Part shown: in pieces, positions 1 to 11,456 of the stretch
Layout: every line of letters starts with the position of its first letter
Numbering within the stretch: the stretch's first letter is position 1
Source of the DNA: Purpureocillium takamizusanense
Taxonomy: Eukaryota; Ascomycota; Sordariomycetes; Hypocreales; Ophiocordycipitaceae
DNA: 64,000 nt
Assembly: GCF_022605165.1 (NCBI RefSeq)
Contig: NC_063072.1
Location: 1,116,001-1,180,000, forward strand
Direction: 5' to 3'
The notes under the pieces: generated by a model
Databases searched by the model: none
What the model was told of the DNA's origin: nothing
Seen by the model: only the letters and a program-made list of their open reading frames with translations
Program-made: the position numbers and the translations under genes

Positions 1-142
1 AGGCGGCGGCGCGCGCATGCTCGATAATGGTGCGGTGCGTCTTGGAGGGGTCCGATGAGGATTCGTGGTTGCCGTCGTCGGTCCCAGGCTGGATGCCGGC
101 GGCACCGATGGCCCCTGGGCTATCATCACTGCGGCGAGCCAT
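1..142 (-). CDS. MFS sugar (maltose/hexose-type) transporter, N-terminal fragment cut by the window edge
   Basis: Reading the minus strand from an ATG at 142 gives an open frame of 47 codons that runs off the left edge. It starts MARRSDDSPGAIG and ends THRTIIEHARAAA. The EHARAA segment resembles the cytosolic N-tail just before the first membrane helix of fungal maltose/hexose permeases, where a motif like EHAR-A-x-x-E precedes the first helix. No transmembrane segment lies inside the window, so the family call rests on this short tail alone. The start is the first ATG in the frame. It could instead be the tail of another protein; sequence to the left of the window would settle it. Confidence 0.45.
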   Translation of the reverse strand, partial: MARRSDDSPGAIGAAGIQPGTDDGNHESSSDPSKTHRTIIEHARAAA

Positions 143-1953
143 GAGGGTCGGTCCGGGTAGGGTTGGATGAGCGGTACGTGAGGGTTCGGGACAGCAGTAT
201 GAGGATAACAGGACTTGGGGAACGCGGTGGCGACGACCAGCTCCCCTACCGCATGGCGACTGACGGCGAGCACGAGGTTGCGGCTAGCTGGCGATGGACA
301 CACTGAAGCCGATGAGATGTACGAAGTTCCGGGGGGAGTGTGTTCGTATTTAAGCCGTTGTGCACGGTTATTGATGAGTCTGGGGCCGTGACGAGCCGCG
401 ATGTCAGGCGGGGAAAGGGGAAGGGGAGGGGGAGGCAAAGACACGGAACGAGGGTGATGAGGGAGGGCTTGAATGCAGCGAGCTCTGCAATGAATGGTAG
501 CGTCGGGGCCGCCCTGCCAGGGTCCGTGTTGAAGCAGGACGAGACGGGAGAGAGAGACTCATCCGGTCGTCTGCATTAGCAACCTCTCCGGCCCCCTACC
601 GACTGAAAATTTGGCCCTCCCCCACGGTGCTGCCAATTAACGGGCCGGGCGGCTTCATTAGCGCATATGCCCGACTCTGGGGATTGACGATTTTTTTTTG
701 GGCGTCCCCCTTGATGCTCCACGAACCATGTGGGGTTGCAAGCCACGTTTTTCTCCATCGTCGGGGGGAAACTTGCTTTGGTGCTGAGTGCCTCGTTGTT
801 GATGGAGTCGCCGGAACAAAACGTTTGTCTGTGCCGCGCGGGGAAAGGCATGTGACACGCGCGACATCCTCATGGAAGGGGGGCAGCGATACAACTAACA
901 CTCGGGGTGGTGCATCGTCTCTTGGAAGGAAGGAGCACCCAATGAAACCCACACGGCATGGAGACGAGACGAACCCAGGCAGACCGCCCACCTGCAAGTG
1001 CTTCTACATACCACCACCTGCTTCCTCCCTCAGCCATCGCAGCCAGACTTCTTCTCAGGCTTTTGCAACAACTACCTGGGTCTGACTCATGGTCCATCTC
1101 CAGTTACGTCGCAATAGCCGCGATTGAACGCCATGTGCTCACCTCCCCGCGTGCCCACGAGCCCAAACCCATCGTCAGTCGGCCCGCCGCGTCTCGCCAT
1201 CGCTCCCCATGTGGAGAGCAGCCAGTCTCAATTCTACCCCGGAATTTCGGTAGCATCGTGGATTTTCCCCAGCTGCCACAGCTCCCCTACCCCGGATCCA
1301 ACCCGCATGAAAGGATCGTGTCCCCCGTGACACAATGTCCTGAATCTGGGGTGCCGCGGCGTCATGCTCTGGGCACAACAGAAAACCCAATTGCTTCTCT
1401 GCCCCAAAAAGGAACTGTTTCGCCTGGACGCCCGCCGGGGCTAACCAGTCCGAGGCCAGCCCCCAAGCCACGCCGTCGCCGTCGTTTGCCGTTATGAGGA
1501 ATCGAGGCTGCCCACCCCTGGTCGGCGAGCTTGGAACGACCGAGCCTGGCCGTGAGCAAACTGGCGACTGCCGAGTTGGTCCAGACTCTGCAGACTGCGT
1601 CGGGTCAACCTCAGCGGCGCCGTCCAACGTGGCAAGTCTGGGGGAAAGCCAGCTTATACTCCCTGCACGCGGGTTGCGACCAGGTTCCAGACCTCAAAAG
1701 CTAAGAACAGGGTAGCCTGCAGCCTTGCCTAGTGCCTCCAGCTGCAGTCAAGATGGTGACACCCAGGCTTGAGGGGTGCGCTCTAGATCTGGCGTATTCG
1801 GACTTCGATTACACCCATTAGCCGCGGATAGTCGAGCACCACCGGTAAAGAGATGCCGCGACATCGGATTGCGACTCTTCGCTTATTGACCATTGGCCAT
1901 TGATTGGTTTGCACATGCCTCCCTCCAGCAGCCCCGGGATACTTGCTTGCCTA
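143..1953. other. Intergenic: promoter side of the left-edge transporter and 3' flank of the DNAJC28-like gene
   Basis: No supportable gene. A purine-rich G/A tract near 410-440 (pyrimidine-rich on the minus strand) fits a promoter or 5' leader of the minus-strand transporter. Several GTGGGG/CTGGGG hexamers match the SYGGRG consensus of the carbon-catabolite repressor CreA/CRE1 (for example near 381 and 730), but such hexamers are common in GC-rich DNA. Open frames here are compositionally random and overlap on both strands. Confidence 0.4.
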
Positions 1954-3558
1954 TCACTTCCTCCAAAAATCCTGCCACCACTCTTTCAAGCCGTACGCCT
2001 TCTCGTCCGCCTCGAGATGGACCTTGACCGCGTCTTTCCCCGCCAGCTGGCCCATGAGGCCGCCGCCACCAGTTGACGCCATCCTCGTTGTTGCCGGCGT
2101 CGACCTCCCTACCGCCCTCTGCTTGATTTCCTCGGCAAGCAGTGGAGCTACATCTGCGTAACACGCAGCAAGCTCGCGTTGCAAGGAAAAGTATGGCTTT
2201 TTGGCCAGGTCAGGTGCCATCAGATTGTAGCTCCTCGCAATACTGTTCAAGTTCTCAATGGACAACTTCATGTACCCAGCCTCGGCCCGCTCCCAATCAG
2301 AATCGCGAAAGGGTGGTGGCAACGGCTCGTCGCGCAGGGCCTGAACTTCCGCAGCTTGCGGCTCCTCGCCTATCACTGGGGCCCTTTCTCGCAGTTTCGC
2401 CATGACAGGGTGGTCTGTCGAATTTGAGGGCACGGCAAGTTGCTCGGCCCCTCTCTGCCGCGGGTTGTGCAATTGCTCCGCCGCGGCGTGGTCTTGCGCC
2501 CTCTTCATCTGATGCTCCAGAGAGCCCCCGTGAGAGGCAATCATCCGTGCGGCATGACGTTTCCAGTCGTTCCGAAGCCGCTCGCGGAAAACCCTTGCCG
2601 CCTTGGAAAGCTCTTGTTGCTTCTCGATCCAGGGCGGGACGATGTCTTGGCGCTGTATCATCCTGTTCATGATGTACTCTGTGGTGTCGATGAAGGGATT
2701 ATCCGCGCGAGGATCCCGCTCCATGCTCTTGCCACGCGGAAGGTCTTTGAACTGGCCCCTGGAGATGGCATTCTCGATGCGCTCATTCGCCAAGGCAGCC
2801 AGCCCGGACGGGGAGACTGGCATGGACCGCGCGCCAGGCTGGAACCTCTCTTTGAACTCGCGCTTCATCTCCTCTCGCTCCTCGTCGCTCAGCCCCTTGG
2901 AACCCTTCATGCCTAGCCCCGCGTACACGGAGGCTCTATCCCGAGCGCTGGCGGCGCGCTGGCCGGGGCTCTGGACAGGTCCGCGCTTGAGGCGCATGTC
3001 GACGGGCGGCGGCTGGTACTTGCCTCGGTCTTGGGGCTTCAGCGGCTTCCGGGCGTCGTCGAGCATCCTGAGGACCGCGTCCTCGGTCGACTCCGTGCCT
3101 GTCCAAGGCTGCGCAGCGGCGATGTGCTTGACGCCCTCCCCGGCGCCGGCGGTGGCCCCGAGGCCCGCCTCGGCGAACGCGCCCGAGTACTGTTTGCGGA
3201 ACTTGGCATCGGCGACCTTGTCCAGGAGCCTCTCTTTGAGCTCCTCCGAGAAGCCCGCTTCCTCCACCGCGCGTCGGCCTGCAGCCCCGCCAGTCAAGAG
3301 CGCTTCCTCCGTTGCCTCGGCAAGCCTCCGCGCCATTGGGCCGACGAGCTCATCCTCCGCCTCCCCGGGCGAGATACGACCCTCCGCATCGGTCTGCTTC
3401 TTATGAGATGGATTCTTGCTGGTTGCGCTAGGCGAGCCGGTGCCTGTTTGGGATGACAAACGCGCAGCGCCCCTGTATGGCTGCGCCCTCAATGCCCTCG
3501 ATGCCAAGCGGGCACAGCGGCAGCATAAAACAGGTGTACGATGTAGGGAAAGCGCCAT
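1954..3558 (-). CDS. DNAJC28-type protein (DUF1992), probably mitochondrial
   Basis: Single-exon gene of 534 residues. The start is the ATG at 3558 in a good context (GCCATGG). The N-terminus (MALSLHRTPVLCCRC, then several Arg and no acidic residue for about 35 positions) looks like a mitochondrial presequence. A DUF1992 domain, named for the conserved region of DnaJ homologue subfamily C member 28, spans roughly residues 256-330, with the landmark segments NPFIDTTEY, NRM and PPWIEKQQEL. No J-domain HPD motif is visible, as in other fungal members, so the protein is not expected to act as an Hsp70 co-chaperone by itself. The rest is low-complexity and charged. The molecular function is unknown; in metazoans DNAJC28 has been linked to Golgi trafficking, whereas the presequence here points to mitochondria (inference). 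Confidence 0.85.
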   Translation of the reverse strand: MALSLHRTPVLCCRCARLASRALRAQPYRGAARLSSQTGTGSPSATSKNPSHKKQTDAEGRISPGEAEDELVGPMARRLAEATEEALLTGGAAGRRAVEEAGFSEELKERLLDKVADAKFRKQYSGAFAEAGLGATAGAGEGVKHIAAAQPWTGTESTEDAVLRMLDDARKPLKPQDRGKYQPPPVDMRLKRGPVQSPGQRAASARDRASVYAGLGMKGSKGLSDEEREEMKREFKERFQPGARSMPVSPSGLAALANERIENAISRGQFKDLPRGKSMERDPRADNPFIDTTEYIMNRMIQRQDIVPPWIEKQQELSKAARVFRERLRNDWKRHAARMIASHGGSLEHQMKRAQDHAAAEQLHNPRQRGAEQLAVPSNSTDHPVMAKLRERAPVIGEEPQAAEVQALRDEPLPPPFRDSDWERAEAGYMKLSIENLNSIARSYNLMAPDLAKKPYFSLQRELAACYADVAPLLAEEIKQRAVGRSTPATTRMASTGGGGLMGQLAGKDAVKVHLEADEKAYGLKEWWQDFWRK

Positions 3559-4051
3559 GGCTCAGTATAAGGAGCCCATAGAGGACAAGGAATTCAAAAA
3601 GCCACAATCACTCGAATGGAAACCTGACCGGGAAGCATGGTTGGCACTGGGATGGATGCGATGACGATGCAGTTGCGGAGGTGACTGTGGCGAGTCGTGA
3701 ATGAGCCTCAGGTCACAGGTGTTGGAAGTTGTCTTAGTCAGCCAATCTAGCGCTTTGATTAGGGGGCCCTGCAACCCCATCAGGCCCATGTCGCTCGTGT
3801 AAGTCGGCTGACTTCATGTTTGCAGTGTTGCACTTAGCCAACCGGCACCAAGAACTCAAATATATAGCTCTCGCGAGCCTTTTCTTTAAGAACTTTACGA
3901 CACACGAGGTCATGCCATTCAGTTCATCCGGGTATCATTACATGTTCTCAACGCCATAGCGAATGGTTCACCAAGTCTTTCAGCCCAATAGGTGCGCTGG
4001 CCCCCGATTGACGAAAGCACGGTGCCCTTCCCCTGCCTGCCCCTCGACCGA
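3559..4051. other. Intergenic: upstream region of the DNAJC28-like gene and 3' flank of the MFS transporter
   Basis: Both neighbours lie on the minus strand. A TATATA tract near 3860, followed on the minus strand about 300 bp later by the ATG at 3558, is a candidate core promoter for the DNAJC28-like gene. Next to it is a short palindromic CTCTCGCGAG element. Nothing else was recognised. Confidence 0.35.
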
Positions 4052-6027
4052 TCACGAGCTCCTTCGGCCATAAGGCTCAAAGGGGAACAGGGCAGCCACG
4101 ATGGCAGCGGCAAGGAAAATAGTGGCGCACACGTAGAGTGGCGCCGAGGTGGACGTGTCGGCAAAGGTGGCAACAATGGCCGAGACGATGCCCATGACGC
4201 GATTGCACGCCACGGCGATGCCGTTGCCCGTGCCGCGGTGCGCGCTGGGGAGAACCTCTGGCGTGTACGCGTACAGCGTGCCGTAGTAGATGTTGAGGAA
4301 GCAGGCGATGAGGCAGGTAAAGGCGGTGTCCTGCTCGGCGGTCTTGACAGCGGTGTAGGCGAAGAAGAAGGCCATGGTGATGAGCGCGCCGATGACCATG
4401 GTGTACTTGCGGCCCAGGAGCTTGGTGTTGCACATGAAGCCGGCAATGATGGGGCCGGGGATGCCGCAGATGTTGGTGATGGCATAATTGCGCCACGTCT
4501 CGAACTGGGAACGGTTGAATTCGAGCCCGCGGTTGGCCAGGTATGTTCTGTCAACGACAAGATCAGCCGTCAGGTCTCGCTCCCGGCTGCGCAGTGAGGG
4601 ATGGCGGGCGATCAACTTACGGCAGAAAGACGTAGAATAGCGGGTATGCGAGACCGATGAGGGTCCAGGACAGCCAAATCATGCCCGTCGAGATGCCAAT
4701 CTTCTTGGTGGCAAAGAGACCGCTAAAGTGCGACCAGGTGCCGGCCACCGAAAAGCCCTTCTTCTTCTTCTTCTGAACCGAGCCGATGGTGCCGCAGGCC
4801 TCGAGCTTCTCGAGAGTCAGGGAGCAGGGACGGTCGTATTTTTGAGCCAAGAACTGAAACGTCTCGACAAGCTCGGCGTCCTCGCCCATGCTGAGCTGGT
4901 ACTTGGGGGTCTCGCGCAGGCGAACGACGGTGACGCGGAGGATGGACATGACGAGGACGAGGGCGCCGCCGGTGAAGAGGGTGTAGCGCCAGCCCCAGTT
5001 GGAATCGCGAGTGCAGGAGGCGACGTCGGCGCAGTTCCACCTGGCGGGAACGAGGAAGCCCCAGCCGATGAAGCCGGTGATGGCCTGGCCAAACCCCCAC
5101 CAACAGGCGAGAAAGGTCAGCAGCCACTGCTTGTCGCTGGGCAGGTACTCGAGAAAGACGGTCGTGTCCATGATGAGGTTCCCGCCGCCCCCGAAGCCGA
5201 GGAGGGCGATGAAGACGCCGAGCGAGGCCCAGCTGGGCATGGCGCCGGCGACGATGCAGCACACGGAGCACATGAAGAGCGAGATGTTGAAGGCGTACTT
5301 GCGCCCGATGAGGTCGGCGGTGCAGCCCCAGAAGATGGCGCCCGTGAGCATGCCGCAGTAGACAGACACGGTCAGGGCATTCTTGTAGCCGCTCTCCCCG
5401 AACTCGCGGTACGCCTGCGTGGAGACGATGGACTGGAAGAGGAGGATCATGGAGTCGACAGCGTATCTATATGGCAAGCAACCCGGGCAAAAGGGCCGGT
5501 CGGTCAGTCAGTCAGGCCGTTGTCACTGGCACGGGACAGGGGACGCCGGTGAGGAGGAGATGGCGGGGGAGGGGAATCCGGATGGAAAGGAAGGGGAGGA
5601 AAGGCGCATCGGAGCTGACCCAAAGCCGTTGAGGAAGAAGAGCTTGAGATGGTACGGAGTCCAGCCAATCTCGTCAATCGCCTTGTTTTGCAATCAACGT
5701 TAGCATCACCGGGCTTCGATATTCTCAAACATCGTCACCAAAGCCAACCAGCCGGCGGTTTCACACGGATCGCACGCGATGTGCGCAAATCTCGTCACTC
5801 ACGTTGTTAACGAGGTGCATCTTCATGTTGAGCACGGGATCCAGGTCCTGCAGCCCGAGAATGTCCTCACCGCCGTGCAGCGACGAGCCGTCGGGGTTCC
5901 GGGCGTGTTGGAGGCCATCGTCGCCAATCTGGCCAATCTCGGCCTCGAGTTTGTCGTGGCCCATGTTAAGCGGCGGCGGCCGTTCCGGGCTTGCGGCGGA
6001 GGAGTGGGCCGAGGATGCATTCATCAT
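4052..6027 (-). CDS. MFS transporter, sugar-transporter/SV2-like family (four exons)
   Basis: Exons on the minus strand are 6027-5803, 5681-5620, 5466-4621 and 4547-4052, giving 542 residues. The phases agree at every junction. Introns are 121, 153 and 73 bp; donors are GTGAGT, GTCAGC and GTAAGT, and the first intron has a CTAAC branch point. The hydrophilic N-tail ends LVNN, then exon 2 supplies AIDEIGWTPYHLKLFFLNGF, a segment typical of fungal MFS proteins of the sugar-transporter/SV2 type just before helix 1. The loop 2-3 signature is GCTADLIGRKY, and a matching GRKY sits in the second half (LLGRKYTM). A charged central loop (QKKKKKG) separates the two helix bundles. The substrate cannot be read from sequence. 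The protein should sit in the plasma membrane as a H+ symporter (family inference). Translation from the ATG at 6027; a second ATG follows at once. Confidence 0.88.
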
Positions 6028-8030
6028 GGGTTTCTGGTGGGATCGCGGTTACACACACGCACACGCACGCGCACATGCACCGCTTTGGCGCTCCGGGTCA
6101 CTGCTGGTCGCTTCCTTGACAGTGAAGGAAGGAGGGACAGGGGGGTGTGGCCCTCAATTGTCCGACCACGAGTGGCACGTGAGTGTCGCGTGAGGCGTGG
6201 ATGGCTGCGGAGTCGGACAGCGGTGGTACAGGCAGGGATCGAGCAGCACGGGACCGATCTTTGCGCGCTCACGCTGTGTATGACCACGGCAAAACACTCG
6301 TGCCAAATTGTCAAGGAAGACGGGCCGTCGGTGAGGGAGGTCGCGGACCACGGCGTGTGGTCGTTTGTTCCCGGGAACGAGGCTTCTAGCCAGGCTTCGG
6401 CCAGCGTCAGGATGTGAAGATGGCGGTGATGTTGAAGGGCTCTTCTTTGGCTGTAGTCTCATATACGCCGCCAGCTGGATTGGCCGAGGGCAAGCTCGTC
6501 GGAAGGCGACTACCGACAGACAGGCCGGGAGAAGAGAGAGAAGGAGGACGAGGACGAGGACGAAGACGAAGACGAGGAGAGCACGCGAGGAACGGCGGTT
6601 GGGCAAGAACCGAGGGCAGCACCGCGCCAATTTAAAAGATTGCACACGGGGCACCATACTTCATACACTCTGGAGGACGGCGGTCAAGTGTAGTAACTAA
6701 AAAGCAGGTGTTGGAGGCTACTACTCTACTGATACACAGGACCGCGCGCTCTGCCTTGGTCCTTGCCTACCTTAACGTACTACTGCCTACGCAGTCGCCG
6801 CCTGCTCGCTGTTGGCTGATTGATGAAGCCAGCCCGTTCCAAGACCTGCTTAAACTGCGGGTGGAGTCTGTCTGAACACCCCCGTGCGCCAGGGCTGCGA
6901 CGCTGATAGGCTCTTCTTGCTCGCCCGTGCCCCAGAGTGGGCGAGCTATGGGTCCCTTGCGGTACAGTAACTACCTCTAGTCTTACAAAGTACTACAGGC
7001 GCCCGTGTCAGGTTCCAGGTTCCATATTAGCCATGGCCGTCCGTCACCACTCACCAGCAGCACCGGCTCCCTCACGTCTCTCTCTCTCCTCCCCCGTTTA
7101 TTAGGCCCGATACAGCAGGTGGGCCGCGCCGACCGTTCGTTCTCCTTACTCCGCTTCCCCGTCGTCGTCTTGCTTGCCTTGCCTTCCCAGACCCCTCGTG
7201 CTCGCGCGCCCGTCTGGGGAAGGAAACCCTGTCGGCCCCCGTCTTGGGGGACGCTTCGTAGCATCGTAGCTGTACCTCGTCATACTGTGTCGGCCTAGGC
7301 CAAGGGCCAACCGACGTCCATTGTCCGCAACTCACCATCGGCCAGCCCGGCCAACACAATATGCAGCAACAAGCTCCCGCCGCCGACGAATCCCCGCCTC
7401 GTGGCTTGACCCAATGTCGTCATTGCACTTCCCGTCAATCCCCCACGCTAACTACCTCACAGACCGAACTATGCCTCTTCCAGCACATCAGCCGCGACTA
7501 CGTCTACAGTACATTATTCCCCCCCCCCAACGACGCTCCTTGCCAAACAATCAACCGACGTCTTAGCCAGCGTCAAATTGTCATCCTGGACCGAAGTGGG
7601 GCCATAACTCCTGTAACAGTGATGCTAATGGCCTGGCATGCCTGGGTTGCCTCGGGTCGTCGCCCAACGTCCTCCGACGGTCAGCCAAGAATCGCTCTTG
7701 TAAACAATATGCGTAGTTTTTGAGCCAACGGCCACCGCCGACGGCCCATGCATACATACGTACATGTGAGAACTAACTTAGCATGCCATGTTTCAAGCGT
7801 CAATGAAGCCACCCTCTATTTCATACACTGGCCACAACACGCTCTGGCCCTGCCATGCGTCAGACCAGCCTGAGGCACTCGATGCCTCCCTCCCCCAAGT
7901 AGTAGAACATAATAAGCGAGGATGATACCCCTCAACCGCGAAGCCGCCCAAGTAAATAATATGAGCCCGTCCGCTCTTGGTTCGTCTGAAGGCGCCGGCC
8001 CCAGTGTCCCGCGAAGATGATTGCCCGACT
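6028..8030. other. Intergenic: promoter region of the MFS transporter and 3' flank of the 1141-residue gene
   Basis: No supportable gene. A long purine-rich (GA, GAC) tract at about 6530-6590 is pyrimidine-rich on the minus strand and lies about 500 bp ahead of the transporter ATG, typical of fungal core promoters. A short CA/CG-rich microsatellite is at 6051-6078. A frame at 7361-7723 (plus) begins with an ATG but has no recognisable features and is not called. Confidence 0.4.
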
Positions 8031-11000
8031 TCATATGCGTCCCCCTTCGACAACCTCTCTCTGTAATATCTCCACCTCACCCGACTCCCCTGTCCGCCGT
8101 CTCTCCATAACCCAGCGCGTCTCTCCGCTACCCTCCTCCTTCAGATAAGATACGCTGTCCGCGGAGCTCTTGTGCCGGTGGTGGCCTCTTCCCGAGAGCC
8201 TCGACGAGGCGCTCGCGGTCCTGCCATCGAGACCCCAACCCGCGTCCATCGAGTTCCTCTCCGAAACGGGCGACAGCGCTGTTTCGCTCAGTTCCATGCC
8301 TGTTCCGGGATCGTGTCGCTCAAAGCCCGCAAGGGTGTACGACATCCCGGATTCGGGGATAGAGACCGGCCGTTCTATCCCCTGAGGAGCAGGGAAAGGA
8401 GACGCAGATGTCACATTCGCCATGGTGAGTGTCGGGCTTGCCGAGCCACTAGGGGCGTCCGAGTCACGACTCAGCGTCGAAAAGGTTGAGCTTTTGCGGA
8501 TGTGGCCCCCGTTTGGCCCAGGAGGCGCAGTCGCAGAGTTTAAGCCCCAAGGCGAGCTGGGTATGTCGCCGCGGTCTGACCGTGGCGATCCCTCCTTGCT
8601 CGACACCAGGCTGACCTGCGAGCCGCCCCACGCTTTTGATCGCAAGCGGAGCAGGGCCGATAGTGTCATCTGGTCATCGCTGCTGTCAGCCATCATTGCC
8701 AACTGTGCGAGGCCAGGGCTTTGCACGACAGGCGTCGATGAGCTGAGAGGCGGGAATCCCATGCTCATGAGGGAATTGCGGTTAGAGTACTCGGACCGCT
8801 CTGTTATCGGCGTCAGATTGGGTTCCCTTGATACCATCCGGCCGCTCGTGCTGCGATCCAAGCCACTCATTCCTTTGGGCCCGAAAAACCCGCCATTTGC
8901 ATATTCATAGCCTGAAGACTCTGATGGGCCCGAACCCTGAGACCCATGCAGCTGGCCAGAAGGTGCTGAGTAAAAGCCAAATTCCTGCCCGTACCAGCCG
9001 TCCGAATCGTTCGCCAATGCGCTGGCATTTGCCTCGGCTATGATACCGTCATCGTCGAGTTCAAAATCGTCCATGTTCACGAAGCCCTGATCATAGTCTC
9101 CTTCATCGATGTCCTGGTGCACCGCGTCGTCTTGGTGTACCTGGTTCGACTCATAGTCGTCTTCGTCGTAGTCGCCATTTTGATAAGGTGAAGCACTGCG
9201 TTGGAATTTGCCCGAGGCAGCAGCCTTGTGAGCCGCCGCAGCAAGCTCCGCTTGGTACGCTGCCACGGGATCCCGTGATATACCACCATCCAAGCCAGGC
9301 TCTTGCGCCGGGTCAGCTTCTTGCTCATCATAGAAATGACCTGACGGCTCAGCGGCCGTTGCTCTTTCTTTGCGGACATCGGCGCTCAGAGACGTGTGAG
9401 CAGTGGAATGCGATGTGCCCGAATGCGCCGAGAGCCGTGACGTGATATCAGATTCTCGCTTGGCAGAAGGGCCGGGGGGAGCGGTGCAACGCTGCGACTG
9501 AGCCTGGACAAACGCGCCTGGAACCGGCCGCCCAAACTGATCCGTGTCATTGTTGTCAAATATCGACTCGTCAAACGGCGCTGCATCGTATTCGGGAGTT
9601 GCGGCCAGATCCTCAGCAAACTCATCCTCGAGTCCGATCATCCCGTCGTCGAAGTACAGATCGTCTCCTTGAACCGGCTCTGGCGAACCAACCGGTTTCG
9701 ACTCCACAGCATCCTGGATGCCCAGGCCCGAAGCCTGACTTGTCGGCGATTGGTCTGATAGCGGCAAGCGGAGACTCGGCGACAAGGGGAAGGTAGCGAG
9801 GCTGGGGGTATCTTTGGTCATGGCAAACCCAATAGCCTTACCCTCAGCATCTCTCGGCGTGTTGAGCATACCATTGCTCTGCGGGCTTCCGAGGGAAGAT
9901 GTGGGGTTCGAGCGTTGAAACACGAAGCCTGCGAAGTTGTCTTGGTCGTTATCAGGGTCAGATTCGTCGTAGACCTCCTCGTCGTCGTCAAAGTCGGCAT
10001 TGACGCCTGGTATTCGCTCTTCTAGACCATCGTCATCCATCATGGCGTCGTAATCAAAAGAATCCTCATCAAAGTCATCAAATCTTGAGTCCCTAGGGTC
10101 ATCAGCCTCGGTGGCCTTTCTCTCTAGCTCTCTTTGGCGATGACGTTCTTCTAAAAGCTTCTCCTGCTTGGCCGCGCCCACCATGTCGAAACTGAATCGT
10201 GATGACGTACTCTTCATGTGTCGGGGAACGGCGGAGATCTCTGAAAGTGATATATTTCTTGATCGGGTGGTCCGCTGGGACATTGCAGGCTTTGGTGTTT
10301 GTTGTGTATCGGGATCATCCGGCACTGGTGGCGATGTTGTGGAAGCCGACCGTGATGGGGCTTGAATGTCGTCCTTTGGAGGCACTGGTGGCGCGGGCTT
10401 TCCTTCCGGCGTAGCCAGCTTTTGCTCCACGGATGGAGCCCGGCTTGGCTGTGACGACACGCTCGACCTTGAGAGCAACTGGGAAGCCGTGCTTGCGGCC
10501 GGCTCAGAGCGGGCTGACTCAGAGGCGTTGCTGGTCTGGCGAGGTTGACGAGCTTCTAAGACGCGGCTTCCCTTGCCTTCCAAGGGCTGGCCTTTGTTAG
10601 TGGACAGATCCGTCTGCGAGCCCGACCGAGCGGTCATGAGGCTATGGCCCGGGGCATGTTGCTTGCGTCGGGGGGCGCTGAAGTCATGGACACGAGTGCC
10701 TTTGATGCGTGGGTCGTATATCGGTTCGTCCCGAGGGCCGGACAAGGGCAGAGGCCGGACATCGGGAACATTCTGGTTATTCTTGCGGCGCATGAGCAAT
10801 GTAGACATGGGGTTCTTCAGAAACGGAAGACCCTTTTTGCCCTTTTGCGGCTCTGGATTAGCCGCTGCCGAAGACGCCAGCTGAACGTCGTTGTTTAGTC
10901 GTGCTCCAGCCGGTCGTCTGCCCACGCCGGGAGGGGCCGAGTTCTGTAGGTCGAGGGGTGTACTGAAGGTCGACATGGACTTTGCGTAGAATTTGGAGGT

Positions 11001-11456
11001 GCCTCCGTCTGTGCCCGTAGACACGGCCGTGGGCCGCTGACGCCGTGCATGATCTTCGTTGTGGGACAGGTCGATGGAGCCGGACCGAGCGTACTTGTGA
11101 GCCTCGACGTCTCGACGATAATTCTGCAAGGCGACGCCACCAATGAAGCCCGAGTCGCCATTGTAAGGGGATCGTAGTCCCTGCTGTGGGCGCGATTCCA
11201 TCGCTGCGGGCGAGTCGGGCCCTCGTCGCTCGGGCTGCAGGTCTGCATCGGCCGAGGTCACTCGGGTAATGGGAGGCAGCACAGGCGGAAAAGCAGAAGA
11301 GCTCGAAGAGGGCGGGCGCGCATCGGAGGGCGAGGCCGAGTCGGGCGCGAGCGGGGAGTCATGGCTGCCGAGGGGCGAGAGAGACTGCGGCTGGTCGGTC
11401 AAGGGCGAAGCCGGATTGGAAGCGCCCCGACGATGGAAGCGCAGATGGGAGAGCAT
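8031..11456 (-). CDS. Large, mostly disordered conserved fungal protein of unknown function
   Basis: One uninterrupted frame of 1141 codons from an ATG at 11456 (MLSHLRFHRRG). The length without a stop, and clear protein-like segments, make it a real gene. The protein is Ser/Pro-rich and mostly disordered. A charged stretch (QEKLLEERHRQRELERK) precedes a strongly acidic region at about residues 455-503 (DDFDEDSFDYDAMMDDD and following). More acidic patches come later (DYDEDDYESN, MDDFELDDDG). The last 50 residues are different: basic (RGHHRHKSSADSVSYL) then ETRWVMERRRTGESGE and a short acidic and hydrophobic end. From memory, related fungal proteins keep this C-terminus and are sometimes labelled AGC-kinase C-terminal-like, but no kinase domain is visible. 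Many RxxS/SP sites suggest phosphorylation control (inference). A small upstream exon cannot be excluded. Confidence 0.8.
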   Translation of the reverse strand: MLSHLRFHRRGASNPASPLTDQPQSLSPLGSHDSPLAPDSASPSDARPPSSSSSAFPPVLPPITRVTSADADLQPERRGPDSPAAMESRPQQGLRSPYNGDSGFIGGVALQNYRRDVEAHKYARSGSIDLSHNEDHARRQRPTAVSTGTDGGTSKFYAKSMSTFSTPLDLQNSAPPGVGRRPAGARLNNDVQLASSAAANPEPQKGKKGLPFLKNPMSTLLMRRKNNQNVPDVRPLPLSGPRDEPIYDPRIKGTRVHDFSAPRRKQHAPGHSLMTARSGSQTDLSTNKGQPLEGKGSRVLEARQPRQTSNASESARSEPAASTASQLLSRSSVSSQPSRAPSVEQKLATPEGKPAPPVPPKDDIQAPSRSASTTSPPVPDDPDTQQTPKPAMSQRTTRSRNISLSEISAVPRHMKSTSSRFSFDMVGAAKQEKLLEERHRQRELERKATEADDPRDSRFDDFDEDSFDYDAMMDDDGLEERIPGVNADFDDDEEVYDESDPDNDQDNFAGFVFQRSNPTSSLGSPQSNGMLNTPRDAEGKAIGFAMTKDTPSLATFPLSPSLRLPLSDQSPTSQASGLGIQDAVESKPVGSPEPVQGDDLYFDDGMIGLEDEFAEDLAATPEYDAAPFDESIFDNNDTDQFGRPVPGAFVQAQSQRCTAPPGPSAKRESDITSRLSAHSGTSHSTAHTSLSADVRKERATAAEPSGHFYDEQEADPAQEPGLDGGISRDPVAAYQAELAAAAHKAAASGKFQRSASPYQNGDYDEDDYESNQVHQDDAVHQDIDEGDYDQGFVNMDDFELDDDGIIAEANASALANDSDGWYGQEFGFYSAPSGQLHGSQGSGPSESSGYEYANGGFFGPKGMSGLDRSTSGRMVSREPNLTPITERSEYSNRNSLMSMGFPPLSSSTPVVQSPGLAQLAMMADSSDDQMTLSALLRLRSKAWGGSQVSLVSSKEGSPRSDRGDIPSSPWGLNSATAPPGPNGGHIRKSSTFSTLSRDSDAPSGSASPTLTMANVTSASPFPAPQGIERPVSIPESGMSYTLAGFERHDPGTGMELSETALSPVSERNSMDAGWGLDGRTASASSRLSGRGHHRHKSSADSVSYLKEEGSGETRWVMERRRTGESGEVEILQREVVEGGRI

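Noticed and set aside
7361..7723. Plus-strand 121-codon frame starting MQQQAPAADESPP
   Set aside because: Real ATG but no recognisable domain, no promoter-like tract close by, and composition not distinct from spacer.
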